A DNA stretch of 64,000 nucleotides from Leucaena leucocephala (GCA_037074615.1 CM073515.1:10129001-10193000); one strand, 5' to 3'; shown: positions 12,480 to 25,900, counted from the stretch's first letter. Program-made: numbers and translations. Notes: generated from the sequence alone by a model not told the origin.

Positions 12480-13123
12480 GCTTTCCGCCGACTGGTGTTG
12501 CTGAGAATGGGGGGCTCTGCTTCCAGGTGGTTCTGACGGAGAAAGACATAAAGGAGAAAAATCCAGTTCATTATATATCCCTTAATACTACTAGGTCGGT
12601 GACTTGAGCAAGTAAAATTATTATGAACAAATTATTGTTATCATTATTTTTTATTTAATAAGAGTTAGATGCATCATATTTTATATTTGATGATGATAAT
12701 AGTAATTTCCATAAATTTTATATTTAATTTTATTAATAATAAAAAATTTAAGTTACGAATAAGATATATTCACATTATTAGATATTTTAGTAATTATATT
12801 ATTTCTTTAAAATTTTATAATAATTTCTTTTAAATAATAGAAAGTATTAAAATTTAATAGCTTAAAGTTTTTTATAAATGGAGAAACATTCCTTTTTTAT
12901 ATAAAGAAAATTTTAGTGAGATATAAAGTTCACTAGAGATATGTATATTTTTAAATTTAAAGATTATTTAAAAGTATTTAAATATTATCTATAAATAAAA
13001 TTTTTATATTAGAGAGATTTAAACTCATGTTTATGAGGTATGGACAAATAATTTATTAAACTAAGGAAAAAGATTCTAAATTAAAATTCGTAAAAGTAGA
13101 TGAGAAAATCTTCCACTAAGTTT
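12480..13123. other. SF3B6 promoter side, AT-rich spacer
   Basis: The first 120 bases hold the SF3B6 leader and promoter. The rest is strongly AT-rich with no coding potential and no repeat that I could delimit. Confidence 0.5.
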
Positions 13124-13132
13124 TTATTTATT
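13124..13132. repeat. Left target-site duplication of the Mutator-like element
   Basis: The nine bases ttatttatt directly precede the left terminal inverted repeat and are repeated exactly at 15273-15281 after the right one. Nine base pairs is the standard Mutator-superfamily duplication. Confidence 0.8.
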
Positions 13133-15272
13133 GGGCAAATTTCATTGTAAACTAGGGTAGACAATTTATTTCTATTTGCCCCCAAAACTTTTTGAAATCT
13201 CACTACAACCCAGGGCTAAAGTGAAATTAAATTTTGTAGGTGAAAGGATATTAATACTTTTAGGTTTTTTTATAAAATGAGATAAATCTTCGCTGGAGCT
13301 TCGGTAGCTCTAATGTCGATGGTTGCTCGACCAGAACTCAGGTGACAGGTCACCGGAGCTCTGTTGATCGAAGAATAAGTGTGTAAAAAAATGTGGCCAA
13401 GGAGGCTTTGAACCCGTGACCCATTGGCATACTAAGTGTGTGTTTGGATGCAGCTTTTCATAATCAATTTTAGATAAAATCTTAGTTTAGAAAAATTTCA
13501 CACAAATATCAATTTTTGTCCAGAATTAATTTTGGAACAAAACCTCAGTTTGAAAAAATTTGAACCAAACAGCCATTTTTTTCCAGAATTGATTTTGGAC
13601 AAAACCTCAGTTTAAAACCATAATTTTGAATAAGCTACTGAAAATTGATTTTAGAACTATAAAAGCTAATCCAAACACACTAAAATTTATTCTCTCCAAA
13701 ATTTATTCTCTAAAAGCTAATCCAAACACACCTTAAAATGTTAGAGTCCATTAGGCCATTCAAATCTTTTAATCCCGTCGAGCAAACAATAATATAAGTA
13801 ACAAAATAAATTCAGTGCCCATATTGTTAACAAATGAAATAAGTAGATTTACAACAGAAATTAGTCGAATAACACTACACACAAGGGAATTAATAAATCT
13901 TATATATGCAAGTGTTCAAATATGCATTAACAAAGTGAAATAAAAAGATTTATAACAGGAATTAAACGGTTAACAACAAACTTAAAAATATTAACAACTT
14001 CTATATATGTAAATGTTTAGATCTGTATTAATAAATAAAATGAAGTGATTTACAACAGAAATTAGGTGATTACAAAAAAAATATAAGGGAACTAATGATT
14101 TCCATATATGTAAGTGTCCAAAGATGCATTAATAAGTAGAATACGAGTATTTACAACAAAAATGAGGGGATTTAGAACAAGCATAAAGCAAGTAATAATT
14201 TTTATAAATACAAGTGTCAATATCTTTATTTATTCTAAATCTTCTTATTTCACTTGTTACTGTAGAACTACACACTTACATATATGTGAGCTGTTAATTC
14301 CCTTATATATATTTATTATTAATCGCATTATTCCTGTTGTAAATTCCCTATTTTACTAGTTAATGTAGATATTGACACTTACATATATAGGAGTTGTTAA
14401 TTTTCTTATATTTGTTATTAATAATATAATTTCTGTTGTGAATTCCCTTATTTCACTTATTAATATAAATTTGGACACTTGTATATATAGAAGTTATTTT
14501 TTTTATATTTGTTGTTAATCAAATATTTTTTTCTATAAATCTTCTTATTTCACTCGTTACCATAGATCTTGACATTTGCATATATGTAAGTTATTATTTC
14601 CTTAAGTTTCTTGTTCATCGACTAATTTCTATTGTAAATTCCTTTATTTTACTTGTTCATGTAAATATGAACACTTATAAATATTGGAGTTATTAATTTT
14701 CTTATGTTTGTTATTAATCACCTAATTCCTTTTATAAATTTTCTTATTTCACTTATTAATGTAGAACTAGACCCTTATATATATACGGGAGTTGTTAATT
14801 TCTTTATGTTTTTTTAATAGACTAATTTTCATTGTAAATCTTCTCTTATTTGATTTGTTAACGATCTGGACGCTTAAATTTATTTATTACTTATATTATA
14901 TTTTGTTCTATATGAAGGTTAGGATGGCTTGGCGACCATCATCCTTTTAGTGTGGCAAGGGGTCATGGGTTCAAACCCCTTGGCCACATTATTTACACAT
15001 TTATTTTGCGATCACTAGAGCTTCGATGGTCGATTGCTGGAGGTCTAGTTAGGTCACTGTCAACGTCAGAACTCTGATCTATCACCTAAAAGTGACTATC
15101 GGAGCTCTGACGAATGTTGACCTCATTTTATTAATTTTTTTTAAGAAGATCAACATCTTTTCACCATAAAATTTAAGTTCACTTTGGTCCAGGGGGTGCA
15201 GTGAGGTTTTAGAAAGTTTTGGGGACAATTGGAAATAAATTGTTTACAGCGGGTGTGTAGTGAAATTTTTCC
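13133..15272. mobile_element. Nonautonomous Mutator-like foldback element
   Basis: The ends are long, imperfect inverted repeats. The left arm starts gggcaaatttcattgtaaac; the reverse complement of the right end starts ggaaaaatttcactac. Both arms then share acaatttattt, a cccccaaaactttt-like block and later a ggccaagg...gaaccc...gaccc block. Inside, an approximately 100-bp unit (core gatttacaacagaaatta) is repeated at 13846, 13947, 14047 and 14147. The same unit recurs in the opposite orientation from about 14230 to 14850. The two halves can therefore pair into a giant hairpin. There is no transposase frame, so movement would need an enzyme supplied elsewhere. A Tourist-like MITE lies inside at 13436-13733. 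Length is about 2.14 kb including the MITE. Confidence 0.85.
13436..13733. mobile_element. Tourist-like MITE nested in the foldback element
   Basis: Starts gtgtgtgtttggatgcagct and ends agctaatccaaacacacct, so the termini are inverted repeats. It is flanked on both sides by TAA (13433-13435 and 13734-13736), the PIF/Harbinger target duplication. The right end carries a second copy of the terminal motif near 13660-13680. No coding sequence. Confidence 0.75.
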
Positions 15273-15281
15273 TTATTTATT
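15273..15281. repeat. Right target-site duplication of the Mutator-like element
   Basis: Exact copy of the nine bases at 13124-13132, immediately after the right terminal inverted repeat. Confidence 0.8.
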
Positions 15282-16032
15282 TATCATTAAAACCCATATT
15301 TTATCATGTCTCAGTATTTGAATCTGTGTGGATTTATTTAACTTTGAGAATATAGACAAGCTTCAACCAGCTGACATGTTCTTTTTAGGGAAAATGATAG
15401 AAGAAAAAGATTATGGCAAATAATATATTCTAAATTAGGTCTATTAATAACAATAGATATGATATTAATAACACAAAGTTTTGCTTTAGTTTTCACTATT
15501 TTCTATTATCCTTTTATGTCATTTTCCGTACTAAAAAAGTTAGCATTTGATTACCATGAGCAATACTTGTAAAATGTCCAGAATAAAAATTATAAACTGT
15601 TAGATTACTATAATAGTCATAATAACTAACAGGATTTAAGTTTAATAATATTTTATAACATGACACTGTAAATATATTTATCAATCAGTTTAAGAAAACT
15701 TTAAATTTCCTATTTTAGGGAATTTGAATTGAATCCGATTATTAACAAAAGCATTGTAATTAAGTGGATGACCATATTTTGTGCCCTAATTTTACTCTTG
15801 TTCTAACAACTAAAACCCTAAAAATGGTATGGTGTTGATGGGACATAGCATATATGATGAGGAAAAAGAACAAGTTGAGAGGTCCCCCCCCCTACAATTA
15901 ATTAGGCTTAAAGACAAGAACACCATGATAATCAAATTCTCACCCTAATCTCACATATTTGCTGGGATAGAAGTTCCAGCTGAACAAGTCTCTTATTAGT
16001 TCGGCTGGGCTTCTTCTATCTCTTTTTTTGGC
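15282..16032. other. Promoter region of the NOI-type gene
   Basis: AT-rich, with no coding exon. The 150 bases before 16033 are more mixed in composition and lead into the short first exon of the downstream gene. A run of eight C at 15886-15893 is the only other irregularity seen. Confidence 0.45.
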
Positions 16033-19000
16033 ATGGAACATATGGAGGTAAGCCTTGATTTTGTTATCAGAAACTACTAAATAACTATTTTAATGCGAGA
16101 GCAAATCTTTTGTGTTTTTGAGATATCTACCTAAGCTAAGGTTAGAACTCTGGTTTTGAAAATCAAACTATACTGGATGGTTTGTTTAACTTCATTGTTG
16201 ATTAGATTTACTAACGGATCGATTTAGAATAAAAAAATCGTTTTTATGGTTAAGTTAGGGTGTGTTTGGATTAGCTTTTAGAGAATAGATTTTGGGAAGA
16301 ATAGATTCTAGAGAATAGATTTTGGGAAAAAAGTGATTTTAAAAATTAGAGATGTTTGGATGATTAGTAGCAGAATCACTTTTTTATAGGTAATTTATTA
16401 AAAAAATATAAATTAATATGATAATTACATGAAGAATAAATTTGATTTTAATTTTTTTTATTTAAGTGATTAAAAAATAATATATATATGTGTGTTTGAG
16501 TAAAGTAAAAATTTATAATAATTTTATTTTTTTTATTAAAATAATATTTTTTAATTTTATGGATAATTTTAAAAAGAGAAATGGAGAAGTGCTGGAAGAA
16601 AGAGATATGGACGAAAGGCAAGAAATAATTACTGTACGGATGATGGAAAAAAGCTGTGTTGGGTAGATTATTTTGAAACCATGGTTTTATCCTTAAAACC
16701 ATGGTTTGGTATTCCAGAATCGATTTTCCATTTTTGAGGCATGTTTGGGAAGGAAATACGGAAACTATGGTTACACTTTAAAATCGATTTTCTAACCTAT
16801 ATCCCAAACACACACTTAGATAGAAGTTGAGTTCTTATTAAGCCAGAACCCGGAACTACTTGTAGAAAACTGGAAAAATTTTGAACCTAACAGAAAAAGG
16901 CTGAAAAGGTTAAAGAAGGGTAAATTTTTTAAAAAATTAATCAAATATAATGTTTTAATGCAAGAGCAAATCTTTTGTATTTTGAGATGCCTACGCTAGC
17001 CAGGGTTTATTATGGCAGGGAGGACATTTTACGTCAGTAAGGAAGGGCTTTTCATGTTAGATTGTGGAGGGTAATATACAAGAGCACAATAGAATGCCCT
17101 ACATTTACATTGGAAAAACAACGAATATATATATAAATCACTTTTTATGTCTATTATTACACTAAGGGGACCTCATTTTATTTGTATTTTCTCTATTTTA
17201 ATTAGTGCATGTTCATATAACTGTAGTAAAATTCATGTCACTTCCAAAATTACTATGAAAAACTATTTTTAACCGTTGTTAAATTTTTTTTCTAATTTAT
17301 TATTTGAATAGTTTAAATTGTTCATGATTATATTTGGTGAAAAATAGTTTATATTTTGAACTTCTCTCATTCCATATATTTTTGTATTATTAGTAGAATT
17401 AGGTGTGACCATTGACTATTTTGTGTAAAAAATAAATTGTTAGCAATATATATTAACATGTACTAAGAGATTTGCAGCTTTCCATTTTTTGCAAATACTT
17501 GCTATAATAATTTCCAACTTCTAACCAAAATTTATGTATGTTGATGCAGTTAGATATCTGATCCGTCCACTTTCATGTTGTCACTATATATACCACAATG
17601 TGATTGCCATTTGGCATCACATTCTGATCGATTTATAGATTAATTCAAGGATCCTATATATATATATATATTGATCATATATAGAACATTATTATGGGAT
17701 ATCCAAATTAATTGGATATTTCCCAAAGCTATATGAGATGATGAAATGCATATAGAAATCTTGACTTTGTAATGGTTGGTACGAGTTGATATATAAGGGG
17801 GTATACCAACCAATACACTCCATGTCAAGATATGTATATATGTGCTTTTGTCATATAGTGGATAGGGTCACAATGCATAGACAAACACAGGGGTGAACTC
17901 CACTTGTCATATGGGAGGACCCCATCCTATGTGTTAGGTTATTGTATACATCGTAATGAAACTTAGGCTAGACTGACTAACTCATTAGACTAATGACCTA
18001 GTTATTTGGACTCTCCGATCAATTAATAACTATATCATAAAATGGTTGACTAGGGATTAACCCAATAAATTTAGCGGATTAAACCAGTCAATAGTGTTAG
18101 ATTTTATATATCTCCCTAAAAATAACGTTATTTTAAGTTAAAAATTAAAAGAAAAAATAATAGTTTATTCTTCAGTAATTTTTTTTTGTTAAATTATATA
18201 CAATATATACATGAATATTCTATTTACTTATAGATTAATTTTTTAATTATATATGAGTAGTTTTGTATATTTAACTAAATTAAATCATTTAAACTGTGTC
18301 GCTTTGATTGATTTGGTGATCAATTCAGTTTTCAGTACTTTAACTACAAGAACATGGTGATATATACTAACTAACTATATGATATTAATTTGAGGATATG
18401 CAGAAGAAAGGGCCACGAATATCAGTGCCACAATTTGGTGGGTGGGATCAAAAGGGAGGGGCAGCGTCAGAAGTGAGTTCAGGGTACACAGTGGTGTTCA
18501 CAAAAGCTCGTGCTGATCGACAACATCAAAAGAATGATTTGTCTGATGTCAAACGTCAAACCCAACTCCAACAACAACATAAACATCATCAAGACAACGA
18601 CCACGACAACAACAACCTTATTCTCAGAAATAATAATAAAACTCATCCTCCTCCTCCTCCCCATCGTCATCACAATAAGAAGCATCATGATCTTCATGGT
18701 AAACCAGAAGAACAAGCCTCTGCTGCTTCTTCTGCTACTACTAATCCAATGGTGAGACAGACTCCATTCTTTTCTCTTTTCTTTTTTCAGTTGATTATAT
18801 GGCATCATCATCGTCATGTTATTTGTGATCTTCATTTTTTTTCTGTATAAATTATATATAACTCTCCTATAATCTCCCTTACCTTTAAACTTTATAATAA
18901 ACCTTTTAAACTCTTTTATGTAGTTAACTTCCTTGTTATATTATTAGCTTTATTCATTATTTATTTGCACATAGTTTAAGTTTAAGGGGGTATATAATTG

Positions 19001-20740
19001 ATGATTGAGGGTTATTTGCACGCATTTAAAAATTTAGGGTACTTATACTTATAAATTACCTACTAATATGTCACTCACTATTATGATTTGAACTCATGAC
19101 TTTTTTAGTTATGAGTCAACTCTTTATCAATTAGACTAATTTTTATTGGCAAAATTTAAGGTAGTTTATTATTAAATTTTAAATATTAAGAAAATTATTT
19201 GTATATGGTTCAAAGTTCATGACGAGATTAGTATAATTTAACCTTTTCTCTTAGAGTTTTTAGTTATAATCTTGATGTGTTAGTTAGGAGAATGGAACCT
19301 AATTCTTTCTCCCTCAAGAATTTTGGTGTGTATTTGATGTACATATTTATAAAGTGTATCAATCAAGTATACACCTAAAATATCAAGAAGATACCAATTG
19401 ATTTGGATCTTCATATGTTAATTATTGCTCATCACAACTTTGATCCATGCCCCCTTTGTCAACTCATGGATCATCGGTAGTAAAATATTGTCATTCAAAT
19501 AAAACAAAAGACATCATTAGAATTAAATAAATTCTTGTGCATTACAAGTAAGATTTGACGAATCATACTATTCCTGATTTTGTGAATAGCACGCATATGC
19601 CCTTTAATTAAGGGACATTGTGCCTCTCTTGGTTTTCGCCTAGGATTTCCTAGTGAGAGTATGTGTTCCATGGTATAAGAGTTTTCTCTCGACAATGTCT
19701 CTTATTAGCGTCTGTCAAGGGAGAAGACATCCATGGTATATGAATATGCTAGTGCAAGTGTGCTACAGCTAGGGCTATCAATAAAATTCTCAAAGATTGG
19801 TTTGTTATTTATAGATTTTAGATTGATGAGACATTTGAGATAGATAGTTTGTATCAGAGTTATTAGTGATGAGTTTGAGGATTTAAGAGGAGAATTTAGT
19901 TCTTATACGTGGATTTGACAAGTGATTTAAGCAATAAGGACCTAGGGATTTGATATTCTATCTAATGGAATCAGGATACTACTGTAGAAAAAGTGAGTTA
20001 AAAAGAAATAGTGAATCGACATAGAAATTTAACAGAACTTTGGAGTTTAGGATTGATTTAATTATCTCACTCTTTCATATATGATCGGTTATAAGCCTAA
20101 ATATGAGATTCTTGATTCATCAACAATTTAGAATGCTATAGAGTTAGAGGGACTAGCTGGAAAGTAAGTTTGACAAATCTGAATTAATTTTGTCTCCCAC
20201 AATATGTTTTTTGTAACAAAATAATTTAGGTAGGTTAGACACCGGTCTCTTGCTAAGACTAGAATATAGCCTTAGGGCTCATAAAATACTTATAATAGAT
20301 TTACGAGATCTCTTACTAAATGAGCCCTCACAACGGTAGAAGGGATCGGACTTATGTCATTATAGGATATAAGTCTGTTTTTTACTATTTGTGTCAACTC
20401 TTATTGGTCACAATATTAAATATTACTAATATATACATATGAATTAAGGATAAAAATAAGTCAGATAATCCATGTGGAACTTATAACCTGACTTAATGTA
20501 GATCTAACATGGCATGGCCTATTTTTATAATTATAACAAAAATCAATAGATATTTACATTATTTTTTTTATAAATAAGTTGAAATTTAAAATATAAGAAA
20601 GCAAAACTTCTAGTGCTGTAAGCAAAACGCTTACTGGTTATTAGCATAGTCTAATATTGATATAATATGTTTTTTATTATCTGCAGGGGAAAAAGAGAAA
20701 CAAGATAATGTCATGGTTCTTATGCTGTTTTAGGCCTTGA
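16033..20740 (+). CDS. RIN4/NOI-domain (AvrRpt2-cleavage family) small protein
   Basis: Modelled as three exons: 16033-16047 (MEHME), 18404-18751 and 20687-20740, about 138 residues. Residues 13-19 are VPQFGGW and the domain continues through YTVVFTKAR, the NOI motif of plant RIN4-type proteins. It fits VPxFGxW, the consensus cut by the bacterial protease AvrRpt2. The middle is unusually rich in His, Asn and Gln, followed by a poly-Pro run. The C-terminus (IMSWFLCCFRP) has two adjacent cysteines next to hydrophobic residues, a likely palmitoylation and membrane-anchoring site as in RIN4. Intron 1 carries a MITE. The 15-nt first exon is inferred from a perfect gag/gtaagc donor and a tgcag acceptor. 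A start at the ATG at 18398 would give a near-identical protein (MQKKGPRIS) and cannot be ruled out. Exons 2 and 3 are secure. The role is likely immune signalling or exocytosis at the plasma membrane. Confidence 0.82.
16258..16815. mobile_element. Tourist-like MITE in intron 1 of the NOI gene
   Basis: Begins gggtgtgtttggattagctt and ends ccaaacacacac. It is flanked by TTA at 16255-16257 and 16816-16818. The termini match those of the MITE at 13436-13733, so both belong to one family, although this copy is longer (558 bp) and has an AT-rich centre. Internal repeats of agagaatagattttggga occur near the left end. Confidence 0.75.
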
Positions 20741-21729
20741 TGATAAACTAATAACCAACATTCAGTTCAAAATTATAATGGTGATAAGATTTGAGCTTAC
20801 TAGGGATCCATCTGTACATGCCATGTAAAGTTTTCACACACAAAGGTGAATCTTTCCATAATTTGTATGAGAGGATGCTACGCAATGGAACTGTTTAGAT
20901 AAAATTGTCTTTTATTTATTTTTAATTATGCATAATATTCTTTTATAGAAGACGATTCTATTTAAAGTACATTCATATAATATAAACACTTTTCTTAGAA
21001 GGGATTTGAATCCTAATTCAATATATTATAAAATACTAGTCTATTCTACTATATTCAATTATTGTTGATGTATTTTTTTTAATTATAGTCTATTATGCTA
21101 TATTCCTAACCATGTGTATTAAAAATGGCAAAAAAAAAAAACTATGTGTATTAAGAAAACTTATTATTAGGGGAGATAAATAATCTTTTTATAAGACTCC
21201 TTATTAATATTAATTATTTATTATAATTTTTTAATTTTATTTCTATTTAATGTTCATGTAAAAAAGTGTGAAACTTTTTTAAGAATATTTATAATATGGG
21301 CAAAGTAAAAAAAATAAATAAATAAGCAAAACCGTTGGAGATTTGCCATTCCCTTTGTTGCAGATACTTCTTTTTCATTGAAAATTACTACTCGTATGAT
21401 TTAAGCTATTTTTTTTTTGAGCAAATATAAGTTACACTATTTAAGTTATGACCAGCACTATGAATATGAAATTAAATAAATAAAATAAAAAGAAAAGAAA
21501 AGGCCCTTTAGTCTCTTTAGGTTATACGGTACAAGGAATTAGCCATTGTTTCAGTTCATAAATATCTTAAACTCACCTAAAAAAAAATTATACTACTTAA
21601 AAGTGAGAAGCTCGTCTTCGCTCAATCTGCAATCTGAAAAAAAAAACACTAAAACATGATAAAAAAATGAATTAGGCCGAATTAAATTTTGATGTCCCGG
21701 CCCATCAAATATTTTCCCTTGCAACCTAA
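20741..21729. other. Intergenic between NOI gene and LAS1-like gene
   Basis: AT-rich 3' flank of the NOI gene followed by the LAS1-like promoter. No coding exon or delimited repeat seen. Confidence 0.5.
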
Positions 21730-21885
21730 ACAACAATCGTAGCTCCATCCCCGCCCGGGATCGCAGACCAGCCGCTGCCACCCCTCGTTGTTCAGTGCTC
21801 GCCGCTGTTCCGCCGGCCACCATCATTCAGCTATCCACCGTACCAAGTCACTCATCATCGCATCTCAGCCCCCACGTTGTCTGAG
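21730..21885 (+). other. Probable noncoding first exon of the LAS1-like gene
   Basis: This is a GC-richer block just before a clean donor (ctgag/gtatgt at 21886), lying about 1.1 kb upstream of the LAS1 start codon. A matching acceptor (cttcag at 22966-22971) lies 20 bases before that ATG. The block reads like a 5' UTR exon separated by a leader intron. Its own short open frame resembles no known protein. Confidence 0.5.
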
Positions 21886-22991
21886 GTATGTTCGAAATCC
21901 CTCCATATTTCTTATTCGTAAGTCCTTCCCTGCTTCGCTTCCATTGCTATCCACTGCTTTCAACAACACTTTCTAAGTCTCTTCTCTCCGGAATCTAGTT
22001 CAACTGTGACTTTATTTGTGTACATATGTGTTAGAAATCCATCTCTAAAAGCCAGAGGTGGTATAAATGCGAGCCAATATTTAGCTCCTTCTTTTATATG
22101 CCTTGACAAAAGTTCAGATACAGTAAGCCGAAGCCAATACTTAGGTTAGTTGGGGAATTTCTTCCAAATATGCTTTGATATATTATATTTTAAGGCTGCA
22201 TAGACCTCAGCCTGAGGAAAAAATTGTGATATTATTTCTTTATGCTCAACATTATGAATTTATCTACATTTTTTTAGTCTTTACAGGTAATGGCTCTTGT
22301 TCATTTTTTTCTTCTTTTATATAAAAAAAATTCCAGTCAGGGTGTGTGTGGGGGCCGTGTGGAGCAGTATATAGTATATACCCCGTGTGTGTAGAATAAT
22401 ATGTGTACCATGTTCCTGTGTGTACTCTATCATGTATACCTTCAGAATGCTAAAATGTGTTAAAATGGTTGAAAACCTACAAGGAATGCTTTCACATGGA
22501 TGACATTTTTGTATTTTATTACTAGAGACATTTATGTACATTTAGAAGTCTAACTAATATAACAGTTATTAATAATTGAAGTTAAAAGTGAAATAAGATC
22601 TTTTTGTTTATATAAAAATCATTTGAAAACAAAGATGAAATATATTTTTATCATAAAATATCAGATATGATGTTCCTACAGAAATTTTAACAAATGAAAT
22701 AAATTTTATGAAATAAAAATGCAAAATATTTTAAAAAATTAAACACACTAGTAAATATGTTCAGATTTGAGATAAGAGGGCATTGAAATCTAAAATCTTC
22801 TCTAAAGTTGCTACTGCCTCTTCCTGCACTCTACAACTGTATTCAAGCTTTCTACATTGGCTACTCACATCCCTCCTCCCTTTTGCTGCTCCTGTTATTC
22901 AAGTTTTCTGCTTCAATTTTATATTTTAAATTTACACTCTCCTCTCCAGTGATTGAAGTTTGCTCCTTCAGGATTGTTGATAAAGTCTCTG

Positions 22992-25900
22992 ATGGAGTCA
23001 TTTTTAGACTTAAACGAGATATATGAGGAACAAAATTCGTCATATGCACTCAGATTGGTGCCTTGGTTGAACTGGGATGAATGGGTTTTGGTTAAGGATT
23101 GTCTATTCTCAAACTCCCCAGATTCCATTGCTTTTGCCCTAAAAAGAGTAAGATTTTATTCTGATTATTTGCTAGCATTTTCAGTATGATGCAGGGGGAT
23201 TAGGCTGATGAAAGACTTATTTTCTTTCAGATATCAACATGGCAAAGTCGAGGATGTATGCCAGCTGCTATTGAGGCTACTGCTTCCATCATTGAAACTC
23301 AACAAATGGACCCCTATTGTAGGTAGCCAAACAAGCAGTACCCTCATTAAAGTTAGCATCATTAAATGCATAGCCACTATGTCAAACAATCAATATGGCG
23401 TTTTTGGGGGAAAATTAAATTTTAAACCTATTTTTTGACTTTAATTATATTATTTAGTCTGTGTGATTTAGTTATTTGTTTCTTATAAAGAGGTCCAGAG
23501 GGAGTATTTATTTATTTTAATTGTTTTAACATAATGTTGGAAATGGGCCTATAGGTATTTTGTAGGAAGATAGGAGGGCAGGTCCAACAAGGGCTGTTAT
23601 GGGACTTAATATGTTGTAACTGATAGCATAGGATTTGAAGGAGAGAATGAAAGGGCATTCAGTTATGTGCTGGTTGATAGGAGAGAGAAGTTTCAGCTTA
23701 GGATTTTGGTAGTGGAGAGCCTAGCATCTCGTAAGATATGAATGAACATTTGATGTTTTGTTACTGTGTTAGTTACTGTGACTCCGTTGGATGTTCTGTA
23801 GCTTATTTTCCTGTTATCTGAAATATATACATATATCAGAATACAATTCCATTGCTTTTCAGTCTTTGTGAGTCTTTGGCTCACCACATAGTAAAATATT
23901 AGAGAGAAATGGAAACAACTTGACTGGCATGTAATTAAAAAGTATATCAGTCTTGAACGTTGAGCATGTTCTGATCTATGTGCTTGAACATGGAACATAC
24001 CATTTATGTCTCTGCTGCAAAGTTTTCTTTTGTACTGGAATGTCAGAAATAATATATCTTTGATGAACTCTGGTTTTTGTAGAGTGGAAGAGGATCAGTG
24101 TAATGATACTTCTCTTTCAGAGAGGATGCTTGCTCATTTGTATTGCATGGCAATCATTAGGTGAGGTTTTCTTTCAACACTTTTGGCCTACTTTTTTTTT
24201 ATATGAAGTCTTGGAAATATATCCATAGCACCTGTACAATATGCAAGATCAAGTGATATACATGTTTTTAGTAATCTATTTGTACTTTCACTGTTTTGAT
24301 AAATTAATTGAGTTAATGTGGCTCAAGATTATGGGTCATTGGAGATTATTATAGAAGATATTTTGGGGGCCTTTCAAGAAGCTTTTCCATGCCATGAAAT
24401 TTAGAAATATCAGATCTGAGATTTTTCCTCAGCCATCTTTTAATGTTGCATCTGTTAGCATGAGCAGCCGTCTACTTTTGGGAAAAGTATCACCACGAAC
24501 TTGTGTTATATGTAACCCTTTAATTTCCAAATTTGTTTAAGGCTTGTCAATGGTCTTATTGAAAAGACACGTAAAAGAGAAGAGACATCCATAGGTGGGG
24601 CAGCTGAGGCAATTGGTATTCCACGCATGGTGATTGATATTCGTCATGGTAAATAAAGTTTTCTCCCACCATTATTTGTTTACATATATATTGAAAAATG
24701 TCCTTTTCCCCTTATATTCTTCAACTTTAGAGGCATCACATCGTGGACTTCCGTCACTTCAACGTCTTCGCAGTACCTCAGTTAAGGTATAGCTCATTTT
24801 GGTATATCTTATCATCAGATTCAAGAATCTCTTTCCTTGAAATTCCGTTTGGCTTAATGTTAAGTATGCATGGTCTATGGGGTGCTGTAAATGATGAAGT
24901 TTTTAGATTTGATGTGCTCATTTGATATGAAGCAACTGTAGTAGGTTTTCCTTTCCAAGGCCCGTATTGATGTAAGAATAAGGCGCACATGTTATTGTAA
25001 TATAAGTTTCTAAAGCTTTTAATATTTACCAGATTGCTGGCAACATTTTCCATGCAATTGCTTGTGTTTGGCGAATTAAAGTGAAAATAGTGGTATACTC
25101 TTTTCTTGCAATGAACTCTCAGTTATCCAAGAAAATATCATGGACATATTGTTTAGAGAAAAGAGGACAGCATTTTGATAGTGAAACAGAGGCAAAGCCT
25201 CTGATGCGTCTCACTGAAAATATTTTTCTATTTTTATCAATTTTGATAGAGCCACAGATTGAAGGCCCCTGATATTTCTTGGCTCATTTTATTCTTGTAA
25301 ATGTTACATTGTGCTGATGACCTGAGAGTATAATTTGAAATAAACAAAGATGCCTTTCTAGCATTGTAGAGATATGATTTGTAAAATATAAATAAATAAT
25401 CTAAGTAGTTTTATTATTTTATTAGCATTAGTATTACATATTCTGCGATTAGGATTAGATATCATAATATATATATTATGATATATTAGGATTAGATATA
25501 ATATATATCATGATTAGATATTATGATATATTAGTATTAGATATTTAATTAAGATTAGGATTACCCACCATTTATAAATAAGGGTAATCATCAGTCTTAT
25601 GGGGATATGCTTTAATTATGATGTGAACCCGTAAGTATTCAATATAATTTCAGTTCTCTTCTATTCTCCTTATATTCTTCTCTATTTCCCTTTTCTTTCT
25701 ACAAGTTACGTAACAGTGGTATGATAGCGGTCGTTCCTCGGCCACTCACAAGAATCAATAACAGAATGCGCATAGATATAGAACCATGTCTTCAGAATAT
25801 AGCAAATAATCTTGACAGGATGGGCATGGATATAGAGCGACGTTTTCAGAATATGGTAAGGAATCTTGACAGGATGAGTTTCTTTCTGCAGAAAACTCAG

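Noticed and set aside
14960..15000. Possible tRNA gene around gggttcaaacccc
   Set aside because: The B-box-like motif has no cloverleaf arms, acceptor stem or anticodon loop around it, and it lies in the arm of the foldback element.
17640..17828. AT microsatellite and short minus frame in NOI intron 1
   Set aside because: Simple (AT)n run with a chance open frame; no conservation signal.
18479..18835. Long minus-strand frame opposite the NOI gene exon 2
   Set aside because: It is the antisense shadow of the His/Asn-rich coding exon; its composition (Met, Val and Leu runs) follows from the CAT/AAC repeats on the other strand.
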